Shown here: positions 9,391-17,499 of the stretch, piece by piece
Layout of the letters: each line of letters starts with the position of its first letter
Position numbering within the stretch: the first letter of the stretch is position 1
NCBI GenBank assembly: GCA_034925865.1
Contig: JAYFRN010000003.1
Coordinates: 1-64,000 of the forward strand
From: Oscillospiraceae bacterium
GTDB taxonomy: Bacteria; Bacillota; Clostridia; Oscillospirales; SIG627
Direction of reading: 5' to 3'
DNA: 64,000 bases
The notes under the pieces: generated by a model
What the model was told of the DNA's origin: nothing
The model's database searches: none
Seen by the model: only the letters and a program-made list of their open reading frames with translations
Translations under genes and position numbers: made by a program

Positions 9391-11130
9391 TTATTTTGTG
9401 TGAAGCTCCGCATGAGCTTTTTCGGATAAGGGCGCTCCGTAATATTCGTCATATATTCGTTTTATTGAAGGATTTTCATGCGCAAATCTTATCTCGGACG
9501 AACAATCAAGCGTTTTTAGTATTTCGGCGCGTTGGGCGGCAAGTTCAAATCCGTCGTGAATCGGCTGTCCGCCTCCGCCTGAACATCCTCCGGGGCAAGC
9601 CATGATCTCGACTATGTCAAAATGTTCTTCTCCGGATTCTATCATTTCGATTAACCTGCGCGCATTTCGTAATCCGCTCGCGATCCCGAGCGAAACCTTT
9701 GCGCCGGCGATATCGATTGTGTATTTTCTCATACCATTGTCATTCTCCCTGACATTGGAGAAACAGTCGGGAGAGGGATTTTTACCGGTGATGAAGTAAT
9801 AAGCGGTTCTCAGCACCGCCTCCGAAACGCCGCCGGTCGTGCCGAAAATTACTCCCGCGCCTGAAGCCAAGCCCAGCGGAGAATCGAAATTCTCTTCTTC
9901 AGCGGCTTCGACATCATGGTTTGCGGATGTGATCATGCGTGCCAGCTCACGCGTGGTGATCACCGCGTCAACATCCCGTCCGTTTTCAAACGCGTTGGGG
10001 CTGTCCGCGGCTTCCTTCTTTTTCGCCAGACAAGGCATGACGGAAACAGAAAAAATTTTAGATGGATTCTCTCCTATCAACCCGGCAAAATAGCCCTTAA
10101 CCGCTGCGCCGAACATCTGCTGAGGCGACTTTGTACTTGAGAGGTTTTCCGCCGCATCCGGAAAACGTTCCTTTGCGAATGTCACCCATGCCGGACAACA
10201 TGAGGTGAACAGGGGATATTTATATTTTTTACCGCTTTTCAATCTTTCAATAAGCTCGCTTGTTTCTTCCATTACTGTCAGGTCAGCGGAAAAATCAGTA
10301 TCGAACACGTAATTAAAGCCCAGAGCGCGGGTAAGCGATACAAGCCTGCCTACGTTCGCCTTTTCCGCAGTGAGCTTCATCGATTCAGCCCATGCTGCAC
10401 GCACAGCCGGAGCGATCTGTATAACAGTTATCAAATCTGGATCGCCGAGCGCGGCGATCACCCGTTCCTCATCGCTCCTCTCCTTCAAAGCGGCGACAGG
10501 ACAATGCGTTATACACTGGCCGCAGAGAGTACAGCCGCTTTCAGATATCGTTTTGCCGCCGGCCGCTCCGATTGCGGCACGCGCTCCCGTTCCTCTGAGC
10601 TCCCATGCGTTTACAGACTGGATTTTATCACAGACATTTATGCATCTCATGCATTTAATGCACTTCGCCGCTTCTTTTATAAGCGGAAACGAACCGGGAG
10701 CATCGTTTTCCGCCAGCTTTTTCTCATATATTCTGTCTGTGATATTCATATCACGGCAAAGGGACTGAAGCGTGCAGTTGCCGTTTCTTGTGCAGTTTGG
10801 GCAGTTGGCGTCATGCTGAGACAGGATCAGACGAATATTTGTTCGGCGCGCGCTGCGGACACGCTTTGAATTGGTATATACAACCATACCCTCTTCGATC
10901 ATTGTATTGCACGCGGTAACAAGCTTCTCGCCGCCCTCAATTTCTACAAGGCAGACGCGGCAGGCGCCGATTTCATTAATATCACGCAGATAACAAAGCG
11001 TAGGGATATTAATGCCGCACTTTTTTGCCGCGTCGAGAATTGTCGTCCCCTCCGGGACGCTGACCGGCCGCTTATCTATTATAAGATTTATGTTCTTTGT
11101 TTCTGTTTTATTTATATGTGCGTTTACCAT
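9391..11130 (-). CDS. hydA: [FeFe] hydrogenase catalytic subunit (HndD/HydA type)
   Basis: A 579-residue cytosolic hydrogenase. The order of domains is an N-terminal 2Fe-2S ferredoxin domain (Cys 46, 57, 60, 74), a His-Cys3 cluster ('HDANCPNCTRNGNC', 106-119), two 4Fe-4S clusters (Cys 157-167 and 200-210), then the H-cluster domain. The H-cluster has L1 'TSCCPAW' (309-315), L2 'MPCLAKKKE' (365-373) and L3 'EIMACPGGCSGGGGQP' (508-523). All ligands are intact, so it should be catalytic. Its start overlaps the upstream flavoprotein gene by 7 nt. Association with a GltD-like partner matches the glutamate-synthase-linked group A2 of hydrogenase classification. The small C-terminal SSU domain is present. 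Confidence 0.95.
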   Translation of the reverse strand: MVNAHINKTETKNINLIIDKRPVSVPEGTTILDAAKKCGINIPTLCYLRDINEIGACRVCLVEIEGGEKLVTACNTMIEEGMVVYTNSKRVRSARRTNIRLILSQHDANCPNCTRNGNCTLQSLCRDMNITDRIYEKKLAENDAPGSFPLIKEAAKCIKCMRCINVCDKIQSVNAWELRGTGARAAIGAAGGKTISESGCTLCGQCITHCPVAALKERSDEERVIAALGDPDLITVIQIAPAVRAAWAESMKLTAEKANVGRLVSLTRALGFNYVFDTDFSADLTVMEETSELIERLKSGKKYKYPLFTSCCPAWVTFAKERFPDAAENLSSTKSPQQMFGAAVKGYFAGLIGENPSKIFSVSVMPCLAKKKEAADSPNAFENGRDVDAVITTRELARMITSANHDVEAAEEENFDSPLGLASGAGVIFGTTGGVSEAVLRTAYYFITGKNPSPDCFSNVRENDNGMRKYTIDIAGAKVSLGIASGLRNARRLIEMIESGEEHFDIVEIMACPGGCSGGGGQPIHDGFELAAQRAEILKTLDCSSEIRFAHENPSIKRIYDEYYGAPLSEKAHAELHTK

Positions 11131-12983
11131 TGCGGTTTTCGTCCTCCTTTGAGTGAAGCGAGGCCGAAGCGGTCACAGCGCAGACATCTCGCGCATTCTC
11201 TTAATACTTCTTCCTGCGTCATCGGGTCTTCCATCAGATTAAAATCGTTCTTTCGTTCGGATTCCGGACGCTCTTTTGTGTTGATTCTACCGCACGCGCA
11301 TTTAACGTGATAATCCGGCTCCGGAATCTCGACATCACAGGTTATTTTATGCGAAAATCCGAGGTAAGTGTCAATATTGCGCGACGCGACTTTTCCGGCT
11401 TCTACAGCCCGGATAACGGTCGCGGGACCGGTCACGCAGTCTCCTCCGGAAAAAATACCTCCGTCGCGTGAAACTACGGTTCCCTTTGAATTTGCCGTGA
11501 TAAGTCCCCATCTTGTCGGGATGCCCGACTCCATAAAATGCTCCGATTCGACATCCTGCCCAACAGCGACGATTATGACATCGCATTCAATGCGCCGCTC
11601 CGGCTCGCCGGATTCAATGGGCCTAGGTCTTCCTCTGTCATATTCCCCGGAAATCTGCGGCTTTACAATAAGCGCGGCAACTTTTTCTCCGTCTGTTTCC
11701 ACTCGGACAGGCGACATGAGCTGTATGACCTCGCAGCCCTCGGCCATAGCGCCATCTATTTCGTCCGCAAGAGCTGTCATATCAGTTATTCTCCTGCGGT
11801 AAATGCATTTCACATTATTCGCACCGAGGCGCATGGATGTACGTGACGCATCCATTGCGACATTTCCGCCGCCGACCACCACGACGCGCTTGCCCGTAAA
11901 GTCCGGCGCGTTTTCTTCTCCAACCGAACGCAAAAGCTCCACGGCGCTCATGACGCCGCGGGCATCTTCGCCTTCTATTCTGAGCTTTTTATCGGTATGC
12001 GCGCCGATTGAAATATAAACGGCGTCATTTTTACTCTTAAGCTCATCCAATGTAATGTTTTTTCCTATTTCAATACCGGTCTTGATTTCCACTCCCGCGG
12101 AAATAATAGTTTCTATATCCGAATCCAGCCATTTATCCGGAAGCCGGTATGAAGGTATGCCGTATCTGAGCATACCGCCGGTTTTTAAGCGCTTTTCATA
12201 GACGGTCGCTTTATGTCCCATCAGCGAAAGGAAATACGCGCATGTGAGCCCGGCTGGACCAGCGCCTATGACAGCAACGGATTTACCGGTTTGCTCCGCG
12301 CATCTCCGGACGGGAACCTTTCCCGCGCCTTCGACCGCCGCACGTTTAATGGCTCTGATATTGACAGCGTCGTCTATTATTCCTCTGCGGCAGCCCGATT
12401 CGCACGGATGCTCGCAGACGAGCGCGCATGACGCGACAAACGGATTGTCTTTTCTGATAAGCTTAACCGCGTCCGCGCATCTTCCCGCTTTTACAAGCGC
12501 GATATATCCGGGTACATCTACATCGGCTGGGCAAAGAGAGGTACACGGTATAGACCCGAAACCCGCGGCGCAAACTCCGTGCTGCGCATGAGATATGTAA
12601 TCGTCATAAAATCCGGCGAGGATTTCAAGAAAAGCGGACGCCGCCTCAAATCCGATCGCGCAGTCCGCAGAATCGCGGATTGTCTTCGCTGTTTCTTCCA
12701 TAAGAGCGAGATCATCGACGGAACCTTTTCCGTCGAGAATTTTCTCGGAAAGCTCATACAGTACATTCAGCCCGATGCGGCAGGGCACGCACTTTCCGCA
12801 GCTTTGCGCAAGGCACATACGGATATACGCTCCGGCGAGCTCGACCGGACAAGTTCCCCTAGGCGCGAATTCAGCTCGCTTGATTAGTGATTTGTAAAGC
12901 TCATTAGCGCATTTTTGCGCTTTTTCCTGCTTTTTTAATTCCAGTTCCGTCAAGTTTATTTCTCCTGATTTTTGCATTCGCAT
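11124..12983 (-). CDS. NuoF-type 4Fe-4S / GltD-like NAD(P)H oxidoreductase partner of the hydrogenase
   Basis: A 619-residue fusion. Residues about 40-125 resemble the C-terminal 4Fe-4S domain of NuoF ('SCGKCVPCRIG' 61-71, with a further Cys near 108). Residues about 137-560 resemble the glutamate synthase small subunit: 4Fe-4S cysteines ('PCTSLCPADVDVPGYI', 'CEHPCESGCRRG'), FAD motif 'VAVIGAGPAG' (about 236-245), and NAD(P) motif 'VVVVGGGNVAMD'. The C-terminus adds another cysteine cluster ('CARCLRC'). It probably moves electrons between NAD(P)H, and perhaps ferredoxin, and HydA. It is the first gene of the pair and overlaps hydA by 7 nt. Confidence 0.88.
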   Translation of the reverse strand: MRMQKSGEINLTELELKKQEKAQKCANELYKSLIKRAEFAPRGTCPVELAGAYIRMCLAQSCGKCVPCRIGLNVLYELSEKILDGKGSVDDLALMEETAKTIRDSADCAIGFEAASAFLEILAGFYDDYISHAQHGVCAAGFGSIPCTSLCPADVDVPGYIALVKAGRCADAVKLIRKDNPFVASCALVCEHPCESGCRRGIIDDAVNIRAIKRAAVEGAGKVPVRRCAEQTGKSVAVIGAGPAGLTCAYFLSLMGHKATVYEKRLKTGGMLRYGIPSYRLPDKWLDSDIETIISAGVEIKTGIEIGKNITLDELKSKNDAVYISIGAHTDKKLRIEGEDARGVMSAVELLRSVGEENAPDFTGKRVVVVGGGNVAMDASRTSMRLGANNVKCIYRRRITDMTALADEIDGAMAEGCEVIQLMSPVRVETDGEKVAALIVKPQISGEYDRGRPRPIESGEPERRIECDVIIVAVGQDVESEHFMESGIPTRWGLITANSKGTVVSRDGGIFSGGDCVTGPATVIRAVEAGKVASRNIDTYLGFSHKITCDVEIPEPDYHVKCACGRINTKERPESERKNDFNLMEDPMTQEEVLRECARCLRCDRFGLASLKGGRKPQW

Positions 12984-13075
12984 TCAGTATAATAATAACC
13001 GAATTATATGAACATAGTGTGAACATACGTCCTACTTGTCCTATTATGTCGAAATTTAAACACATGAATTATATG

Positions 13076-13104
13076 TTTACACAGGCTTTTATTTATAGTA
13101 TAAT
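13076..13104 (+). promoter_or_regulatory. sigma-A promoter upstream of comF
   Basis: TTTACA (13076-13081), 17-bp spacer, TATAAT (13099-13104), about 95 nt before the comF start codon. The rest of the 214-nt divergent intergenic region holds a direct repeat GAACATA-N4-GAACATA at about 13010-13027 that could be an operator for the hydrogenase pair. Confidence 0.6.
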
Positions 13105-13197
13105 TATTGAGTTGATTTAAGAGAAGAATCCAGATATCAGAGTCATTTCTTGTTAAAAGTTTTTTCAATTTTAATAGCATATTGAGGTTTTTATATA

Positions 13198-13863
13198 ATG
13201 TTAAACTCGTTATTATCGCTTTTATTCCCTCCTATATGCCCGATATGCTCTATGCCTTTGCTCCCGGAGGATACAAGAGGCGTATGCGCCTCTTGTATGA
13301 CAGAGCTCGCCGCACTTTATTCGCCTAAGCTTATATCAAGCCGGATTATATCCGACGCCGGTATATGCCGCGCAACAGTATTGTTTCCATACCGTGACGC
13401 AAAGATTAAAAAGATGATTTTCGCGGCAAAGACACGCGGCAGCCGAACCGCTGTAAGATTTTTCGCATCTTATGCCGCAGATGGCATTCTGTCAGAAAAA
13501 GTTTTTTCGTCAGCCCAAATAATTACATATGCTCCAAGGCGGAAAAGCGCGCTTTACAAGTCCGGAAACGACCAGGCGTTCCTATACGCTAAGGATATAT
13601 CCACACTTACGGGCATTCCCTGTTCGCGCCTTATCTCCCGTACCGGAGGCTTTTTTGACGGAAGACGCGAACAAAAAACGCTTGGTCAGGCAGAGAGAGC
13701 GAAAAACGTCCGCGGCTCTTTCCGCGCATCTCCGGATGCTTCAGGTAAACGAATACTGCTGATCGACGACGTTATGACTACAGGCTCGACGCTTTCGGAA
13801 GCCGCGCGCGTTTTGTTAGCATCCGGCGCAGCATCGGTATGCGTGATAGCGATATCGGGGTGA
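13198..13863 (+). CDS. comF: ComF-family amidophosphoribosyltransferase-like protein
   Basis: The 221-residue protein has the N-terminal zinc ribbon ('CPICSMPLLP...CASC') and the C-terminal PRTase motif 'RILLIDDVMTTGSTLSEAARVLL' typical of ComF. In competent Firmicutes ComF helps take up or process single-stranded DNA; in non-competent species its role is unclear. Internal family landmarks are 'YRDAKIKKMIFAAK' and 'QKTLGQAERAKNVRGSF'. It is monocistronic by context: divergent from the hydrogenase genes and 88 nt from the next gene. No comFA helicase is nearby. Confidence 0.88.
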   Translation: MLNSLLSLLFPPICPICSMPLLPEDTRGVCASCMTELAALYSPKLISSRIISDAGICRATVLFPYRDAKIKKMIFAAKTRGSRTAVRFFASYAADGILSEKVFSSAQIITYAPRRKSALYKSGNDQAFLYAKDISTLTGIPCSRLISRTGGFFDGRREQKTLGQAERAKNVRGSFRASPDASGKRILLIDDVMTTGSTLSEAARVLLASGAASVCVIAISG

Positions 13864-13951
13864 TCGGACATTACTACAAAATCAATTTATTTCATCGGGC
13901 AATATATAAAGCAATAAATTAACTACAATCTAATACATATAGGAGCCATAA

Positions 13952-15118
13952 ATGAACATTTTACAAATAGAAGCAGCAAAAGAAAAATTCGGATCATTAA
14001 TTGAAAAGCAGCTAAGAAGAATCGAAAAAATGAATCATGACGGAGATTTTATTAATTACAGAATGCTTGATAAAACTATAATCGGTGTTTGCGGCGGAGA
14101 CGGAATCGGACCTTCAATAACCAGACAGGCACAACGTATTTTGGAATATTTACTTGCCGATGAGGTTCAAAAAGGTAAAATAGAATTCAGAATTATAAAT
14201 GGCTTAACGATTGAAAGACGAATTCAAGAAATGTCTGCCATCCCAGCTGAAGTATTAGATCAACTGAAAGAGTGCAATGTTATTCTGAAAGGGCCGACAA
14301 CAACTCCCAGAAAGGGCGACGATTATCCGAATATTGAATCGGCAAACGTGGCAATGCGCAAAGAATTAGATTTATTTGCAAATGTACGTCCTGTCCGTAT
14401 TCCCGAACAAAAAATTGATTGGACTTTTTATAGAGAAAATACAGAAGGCGGTTATGCCGCGGGGAAAGACGGTATAAATGTAACCGATGATCTCGGAATT
14501 GACTTTACTATAACCACAACTCAGGGCTGTGAAAGAATAATAAAAGCTGCTTTTGAATTTACAAAGCAAAACAACAAAACAAGAATAACTGCAGTCACAA
14601 AAGCAAATATTATTAAAACAACGGACGGAAAATTCTTAGATGCATTTTATAAAATAGCAAAAGAATATCCCGGCATAACTTCTGATGATTGGTATATTGA
14701 TATCATGACTGCAAAGCTTGTTGATATAAAAAGGCGAGCAGATTTTCAGGTTTTTGTACTTCCAAATCTATATGGAGATATCCTGACAGATGAAGCCGCC
14801 GAGTTTCAGGGCGGCGTGGGAACGGCAGGAAGTGCGAATATCGGTAAAAAATATGCAATGTTTGAAGCTATCCACGGTTCTGCTCCAAGAATGGTGAAGG
14901 AAGGCCGGGATATTTATGCCGATCCATGCAGCATGATGCGTGCAGGGGCGATGCTCCTTTCACACATCGGTTATAATATTGAAGCAGAAAAGTTAAATAA
15001 AGCGCTGGACACTTGCACTATTACAGAAAAAAAGCTGATAATGACCGGCAGAGACACCGGCGCAACGAGCGAAGAATTCGCCGATTACATAATGGATACT
15101 ATAAATACCTTTAATTAA
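13952..15118 (+). CDS. isocitrate/isopropylmalate dehydrogenase family protein, probably NAD-type isocitrate dehydrogenase
   Basis: A 388-residue decarboxylating dehydrogenase. Family signatures are 'GVCGGDGIGPSI' (N-terminal), 'ILKGPTTTP' (substrate phosphate/carboxylate loop), 'NVRPVRIP' and 'FYRENTEGGYAA', 'VTKANIIKTTDG' (catalytic Lys), 'LPNLYGDILTDEAAEFQGGVG' (metal-binding Asp) and 'FEAIHGSAPRM' (NAD loop). The 'TENTEG'-type segment fits isocitrate or homoisocitrate rather than isopropylmalate, but this is not decisive. There is no leu operon around it. A 35-residue N-terminal extension precedes the conserved fold. The region is more AT-rich than neighbours. An AGGAG ribosome binding site lies upstream. 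Confidence 0.85.
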   Translation: MNILQIEAAKEKFGSLIEKQLRRIEKMNHDGDFINYRMLDKTIIGVCGGDGIGPSITRQAQRILEYLLADEVQKGKIEFRIINGLTIERRIQEMSAIPAEVLDQLKECNVILKGPTTTPRKGDDYPNIESANVAMRKELDLFANVRPVRIPEQKIDWTFYRENTEGGYAAGKDGINVTDDLGIDFTITTTQGCERIIKAAFEFTKQNNKTRITAVTKANIIKTTDGKFLDAFYKIAKEYPGITSDDWYIDIMTAKLVDIKRRADFQVFVLPNLYGDILTDEAAEFQGGVGTAGSANIGKKYAMFEAIHGSAPRMVKEGRDIYADPCSMMRAGAMLLSHIGYNIEAEKLNKALDTCTITEKKLIMTGRDTGATSEEFADYIMDTINTFN

Positions 15119-15128
15119 ATTTAACTTA

Positions 15129-15167
15129 CATATACAGAACAAAGACGACATAACACATCGTTTTTGT
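15129..15167 (+). terminator. probable terminator of the dehydrogenase gene
   Basis: ACAGAACAAAGACGA pairs with TCGTTTTTGTTCTGT with one G-U across a 9-nt loop. The U-tract is weak. The remaining 15170-15486 contains no supported gene. Confidence 0.5.
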
Positions 15168-15486
15168 TCTGTCTTTGTATATTCTGATGGAGTATAGATT
15201 TTTGCTTTATGAAGGTATTGCTTTCAGAGGCTTCGTTAAAAATTTCTTTATATAGCACTTGACAAAACCATATTAACGGAATATAATATATTGTGGAATT
15301 TATTTCACCGTTGCCGTCCATATTGAGGTTCGGAGATGAAATCTTCAAATCCCAAATGCTTATGGATGGTATTTTTTGTGCAATAAAAGTATATATTTCG
15401 TCGTGTTTTCACATTACGACTATAGTATTTATACCGTTTGTCTGATCCCGTACATATATCAAATTATATTATTTATGCGTCAGGCA

Positions 15487-15511
15487 AAAGTGTGAGAACT
15501 TCTCACACTTT
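15487..15511. promoter_or_regulatory. perfect 12-bp inverted repeat upstream of the antiporter
   Basis: AAAGTGTGAGAA and TTCTCACACTTT are separated by one base, giving a DNA palindrome too tight for a normal RNA hairpin loop. It lies about 150 bp before the antiporter start codon and is a candidate operator. The regulator is unknown. Confidence 0.5.
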
Positions 15512-15662
15512 ATGTTTGTAAAGAATTCCGGATTTTTATAGTATTCTTATCCCGTTTTGATATAATAATAAATCGGAACAATATTTGAACTGAAATCTCC
15601 GGCAAATTCAACATAAATAATATTATTATAAATAATCAAAATCATAATGGAGTACCAACGCA

Positions 15663-16907
15663 ATGCAATACTACCTCATTTTATTACCAATCGCGTTATT
15701 GCTTATCGTATCAAAAGTATTGATGAAATTCTGCAGTAAAATCGGCTTGCCGGGCGTTATCGGAATGCTGCTTGCCGGAATACTTGTCGGTTTAATTAAA
15801 TACATTCCCGGTCAAACGATTTTTAACGAAACAAGCCTTACCGGAATCGGATTTTTCGCACAGATCGGTGTAATCCTGATCTTGTTTACTGCCGGCCTCG
15901 AAACCGACTTGAACCAGATTAAGAGCATCGGCGGCCCTGCTGTAATCATCACATGCGCCGGAGTTATCGTCCCTATGGGACTGGGATTTTTAGTGGCAAC
16001 ACTCTGCAACGGCGGATTTGCGGCCTTAAATCATGACACAATCATAACAAACATTTTTTACGGAACAATATTGACCGCCACCTCTGTCAGCGTAACAGTC
16101 TCGACTCTCCGTGAAATCGGAAAGCTAAGCACTAAGGTCGGCAGTACAATCATCGCAGCCGCAATAATTGATGATATTCTGGGAATTATCGCCCTTTCTG
16201 TCGTCATTGCGTTGAAAAGCAACGGATCAACGGAAGTGGCGAACCCCTTGATGGTTATTTTAAAGACAGTTTTGTTTTTCGTGGTTGTTGCGATTATCGC
16301 ATTTTTTGCATCAAAGCTTTTCAGAAATCTGGATACTAAATATCCCCATCACCGCTTGATTCCCATATTCAGCCTGGCATTCTGCTTTATAATAGCTTAT
16401 GTCAGCGAAAGATGGTTCGGAATTGCCGATATAACCGGTGCTTACATCGTCGGTTTGATACTTTCCACAAATCCTGACAAGCAGTATATCGTCCAAAAAT
16501 CCGATATTCTCGGTTATATGATTTTTGTTCCGCTATTTTTCGGTAATATCGGTATATCAACAGAGTTTGCGGGTATGAATCTGAACATGCTGTTTTTCGG
16601 AATCATGTTTATATTAGCCGGTATTATAGGTAAAATTATCGGCTGCGGCGGTGCCGCGCTTCTCTGTAAATATAAATTCAGCGACTCCTTAAAAGTTGGA
16701 ATCGGAATGATGGCGCGCGCGGAGGTTGCTCTCGTTACGGCGCAAAAAGGTGTCGAAGCAGGCATTATAACCAGCTCTGTTATGCCCTTTATCGTCCTTC
16801 TTATTGTTGTTACAAGCTTTATCACACCGATAGCACTGCAATCCGTTTACCATCACGATGAAAAGCATGAGATCGCTTTAAATAATTCAAAGAGCCAAAA
16901 AGTTTAA
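15663..16907 (+). CDS. cation:proton antiporter (CPA2 / KefB-like)
   Basis: A 414-residue membrane protein with about 12-13 hydrophobic segments and no cytoplasmic RCK/TrkA domain. It shows the Na+/H+ exchanger fold: 'GLPGVIGMLLAGILVG' near the start, 'FTAGLETDLNQI', 'GTILTATSVSVTVSTLREIGKL' followed by 'AAIIDDILGIIALSVV' (the conserved Asp pair of the ion site, about residue 169), and 'ITGAYIVGLILS'. It probably exchanges Na+ or K+ for H+ across the cytoplasmic membrane. The start has GGAG 10 nt upstream. A strong terminator follows, so it is monocistronic. Confidence 0.9.
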   Translation: MQYYLILLPIALLLIVSKVLMKFCSKIGLPGVIGMLLAGILVGLIKYIPGQTIFNETSLTGIGFFAQIGVILILFTAGLETDLNQIKSIGGPAVIITCAGVIVPMGLGFLVATLCNGGFAALNHDTIITNIFYGTILTATSVSVTVSTLREIGKLSTKVGSTIIAAAIIDDILGIIALSVVIALKSNGSTEVANPLMVILKTVLFFVVVAIIAFFASKLFRNLDTKYPHHRLIPIFSLAFCFIIAYVSERWFGIADITGAYIVGLILSTNPDKQYIVQKSDILGYMIFVPLFFGNIGISTEFAGMNLNMLFFGIMFILAGIIGKIIGCGGAALLCKYKFSDSLKVGIGMMARAEVALVTAQKGVEAGIITSSVMPFIVLLIVVTSFITPIALQSVYHHDEKHEIALNNSKSQKV

Positions 16908-16923
16908 TAAAAATTATTTATTA

Positions 16924-16958
16924 AAAAGCAGGAGACCATCATGGCCTCCGGCTTTTTT
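16924..16958 (+). terminator. rho-independent terminator after the antiporter
   Basis: AAAAGCAGGAGACCAT pairs with ATGGCCTCCGGCTTTT, with two mismatch/wobble positions, and is followed by T6. It lies 17 nt after the stop codon. Confidence 0.85.
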
Positions 16959-17168
16959 ATATCGCTAAAATGGTTAAATTTTTTCTTGCCTCTTAAGGTT
17001 TTCATCCAGTAAAAGTAGCTCCGAATTTTCTTCTTAGCAAGCACGATGCAAGTTGTAGACAAATCATTAAATTATACAATCTCTGCATTTCTGTGAAGTA
17101 CCTTTTTCTTTATACCAGCTTCTTACTGCAATTCACAACAACACACCAATATTATACCTGATCAAATG

Positions 17169-17210
17169 GAGCGGAGAGCAGATACATAAAAATGTATCTG
17201 TTCTCCGCTC
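17169..17210. other. strong hairpin in the 592-bp intergenic region
   Basis: GAGCGGAGA-G-CAGATACAT pairs with ATGTATCTG-T-TCTCCGCTC around an AAAA loop, followed by TTTG on the plus strand. It may be a second terminator. No gene is seen between 16960 and 17499 apart from this and the dispersed repeats. Confidence 0.6.
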
Positions 17211-17243
17211 TTTGTTATAAATATAAACAATCTCGCTTGTGTG

Positions 17244-17321
17244 AAAACGGCAATTATAAAACGGAAATTTAATAATCAAAGCCCATATACCAGAGCTTTT
17301 TCATCCATAAAGTGCTATTAT
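17244..17321. repeat. degenerate copy of the dispersed palindromic element
   Basis: Reads in the opposite sense to the adjoining full copy: 'CGGCAATTATAAAACGG', then 'CCCATATACCAGAGCTTTTT', ending at the next element. It is shorter and mutated. Confidence 0.5.
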
Positions 17322-17427
17322 TTATTAACTCGGCATTTAAATAATTACCGCTTAAAGAGAGAAAAAGCTTTGGTATATGGGCTCTTCTCTCTTAAAAGAC
17401 AAGGATTATTTAAATGCCGTTTAATAA
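17322..17427. repeat. full-length copy of the dispersed palindromic (MITE-like) element
   Basis: Serves as the reference copy. Left end TTATTAACTCGGCATTTAAA, then ATAATTACCGC, then the inverted core AGAGAGAAAAAGC / GGCTCTTCTCTCT around 'TTTGGTATATG', then ACAAGGATTATTTAAATGCC and GTTTAATAA. Imperfect terminal inverted repeats share CGGCATTTAAATAA. There is no coding capacity. Confidence 0.8.
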
Positions 17428-17499
17428 TTGCCGTGCTAATAATTACCGTATTTTTTAATTTATAGTTTGGTATATTGGCTGTTTATATTAATTCTTCTG

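Noticed and set aside
15121..15348. 75-codon open frame on the minus strand after the dehydrogenase gene
   Set aside because: TTG start, weak ribosome binding site, no recognisable family, and overlap with a terminator-like hairpin.
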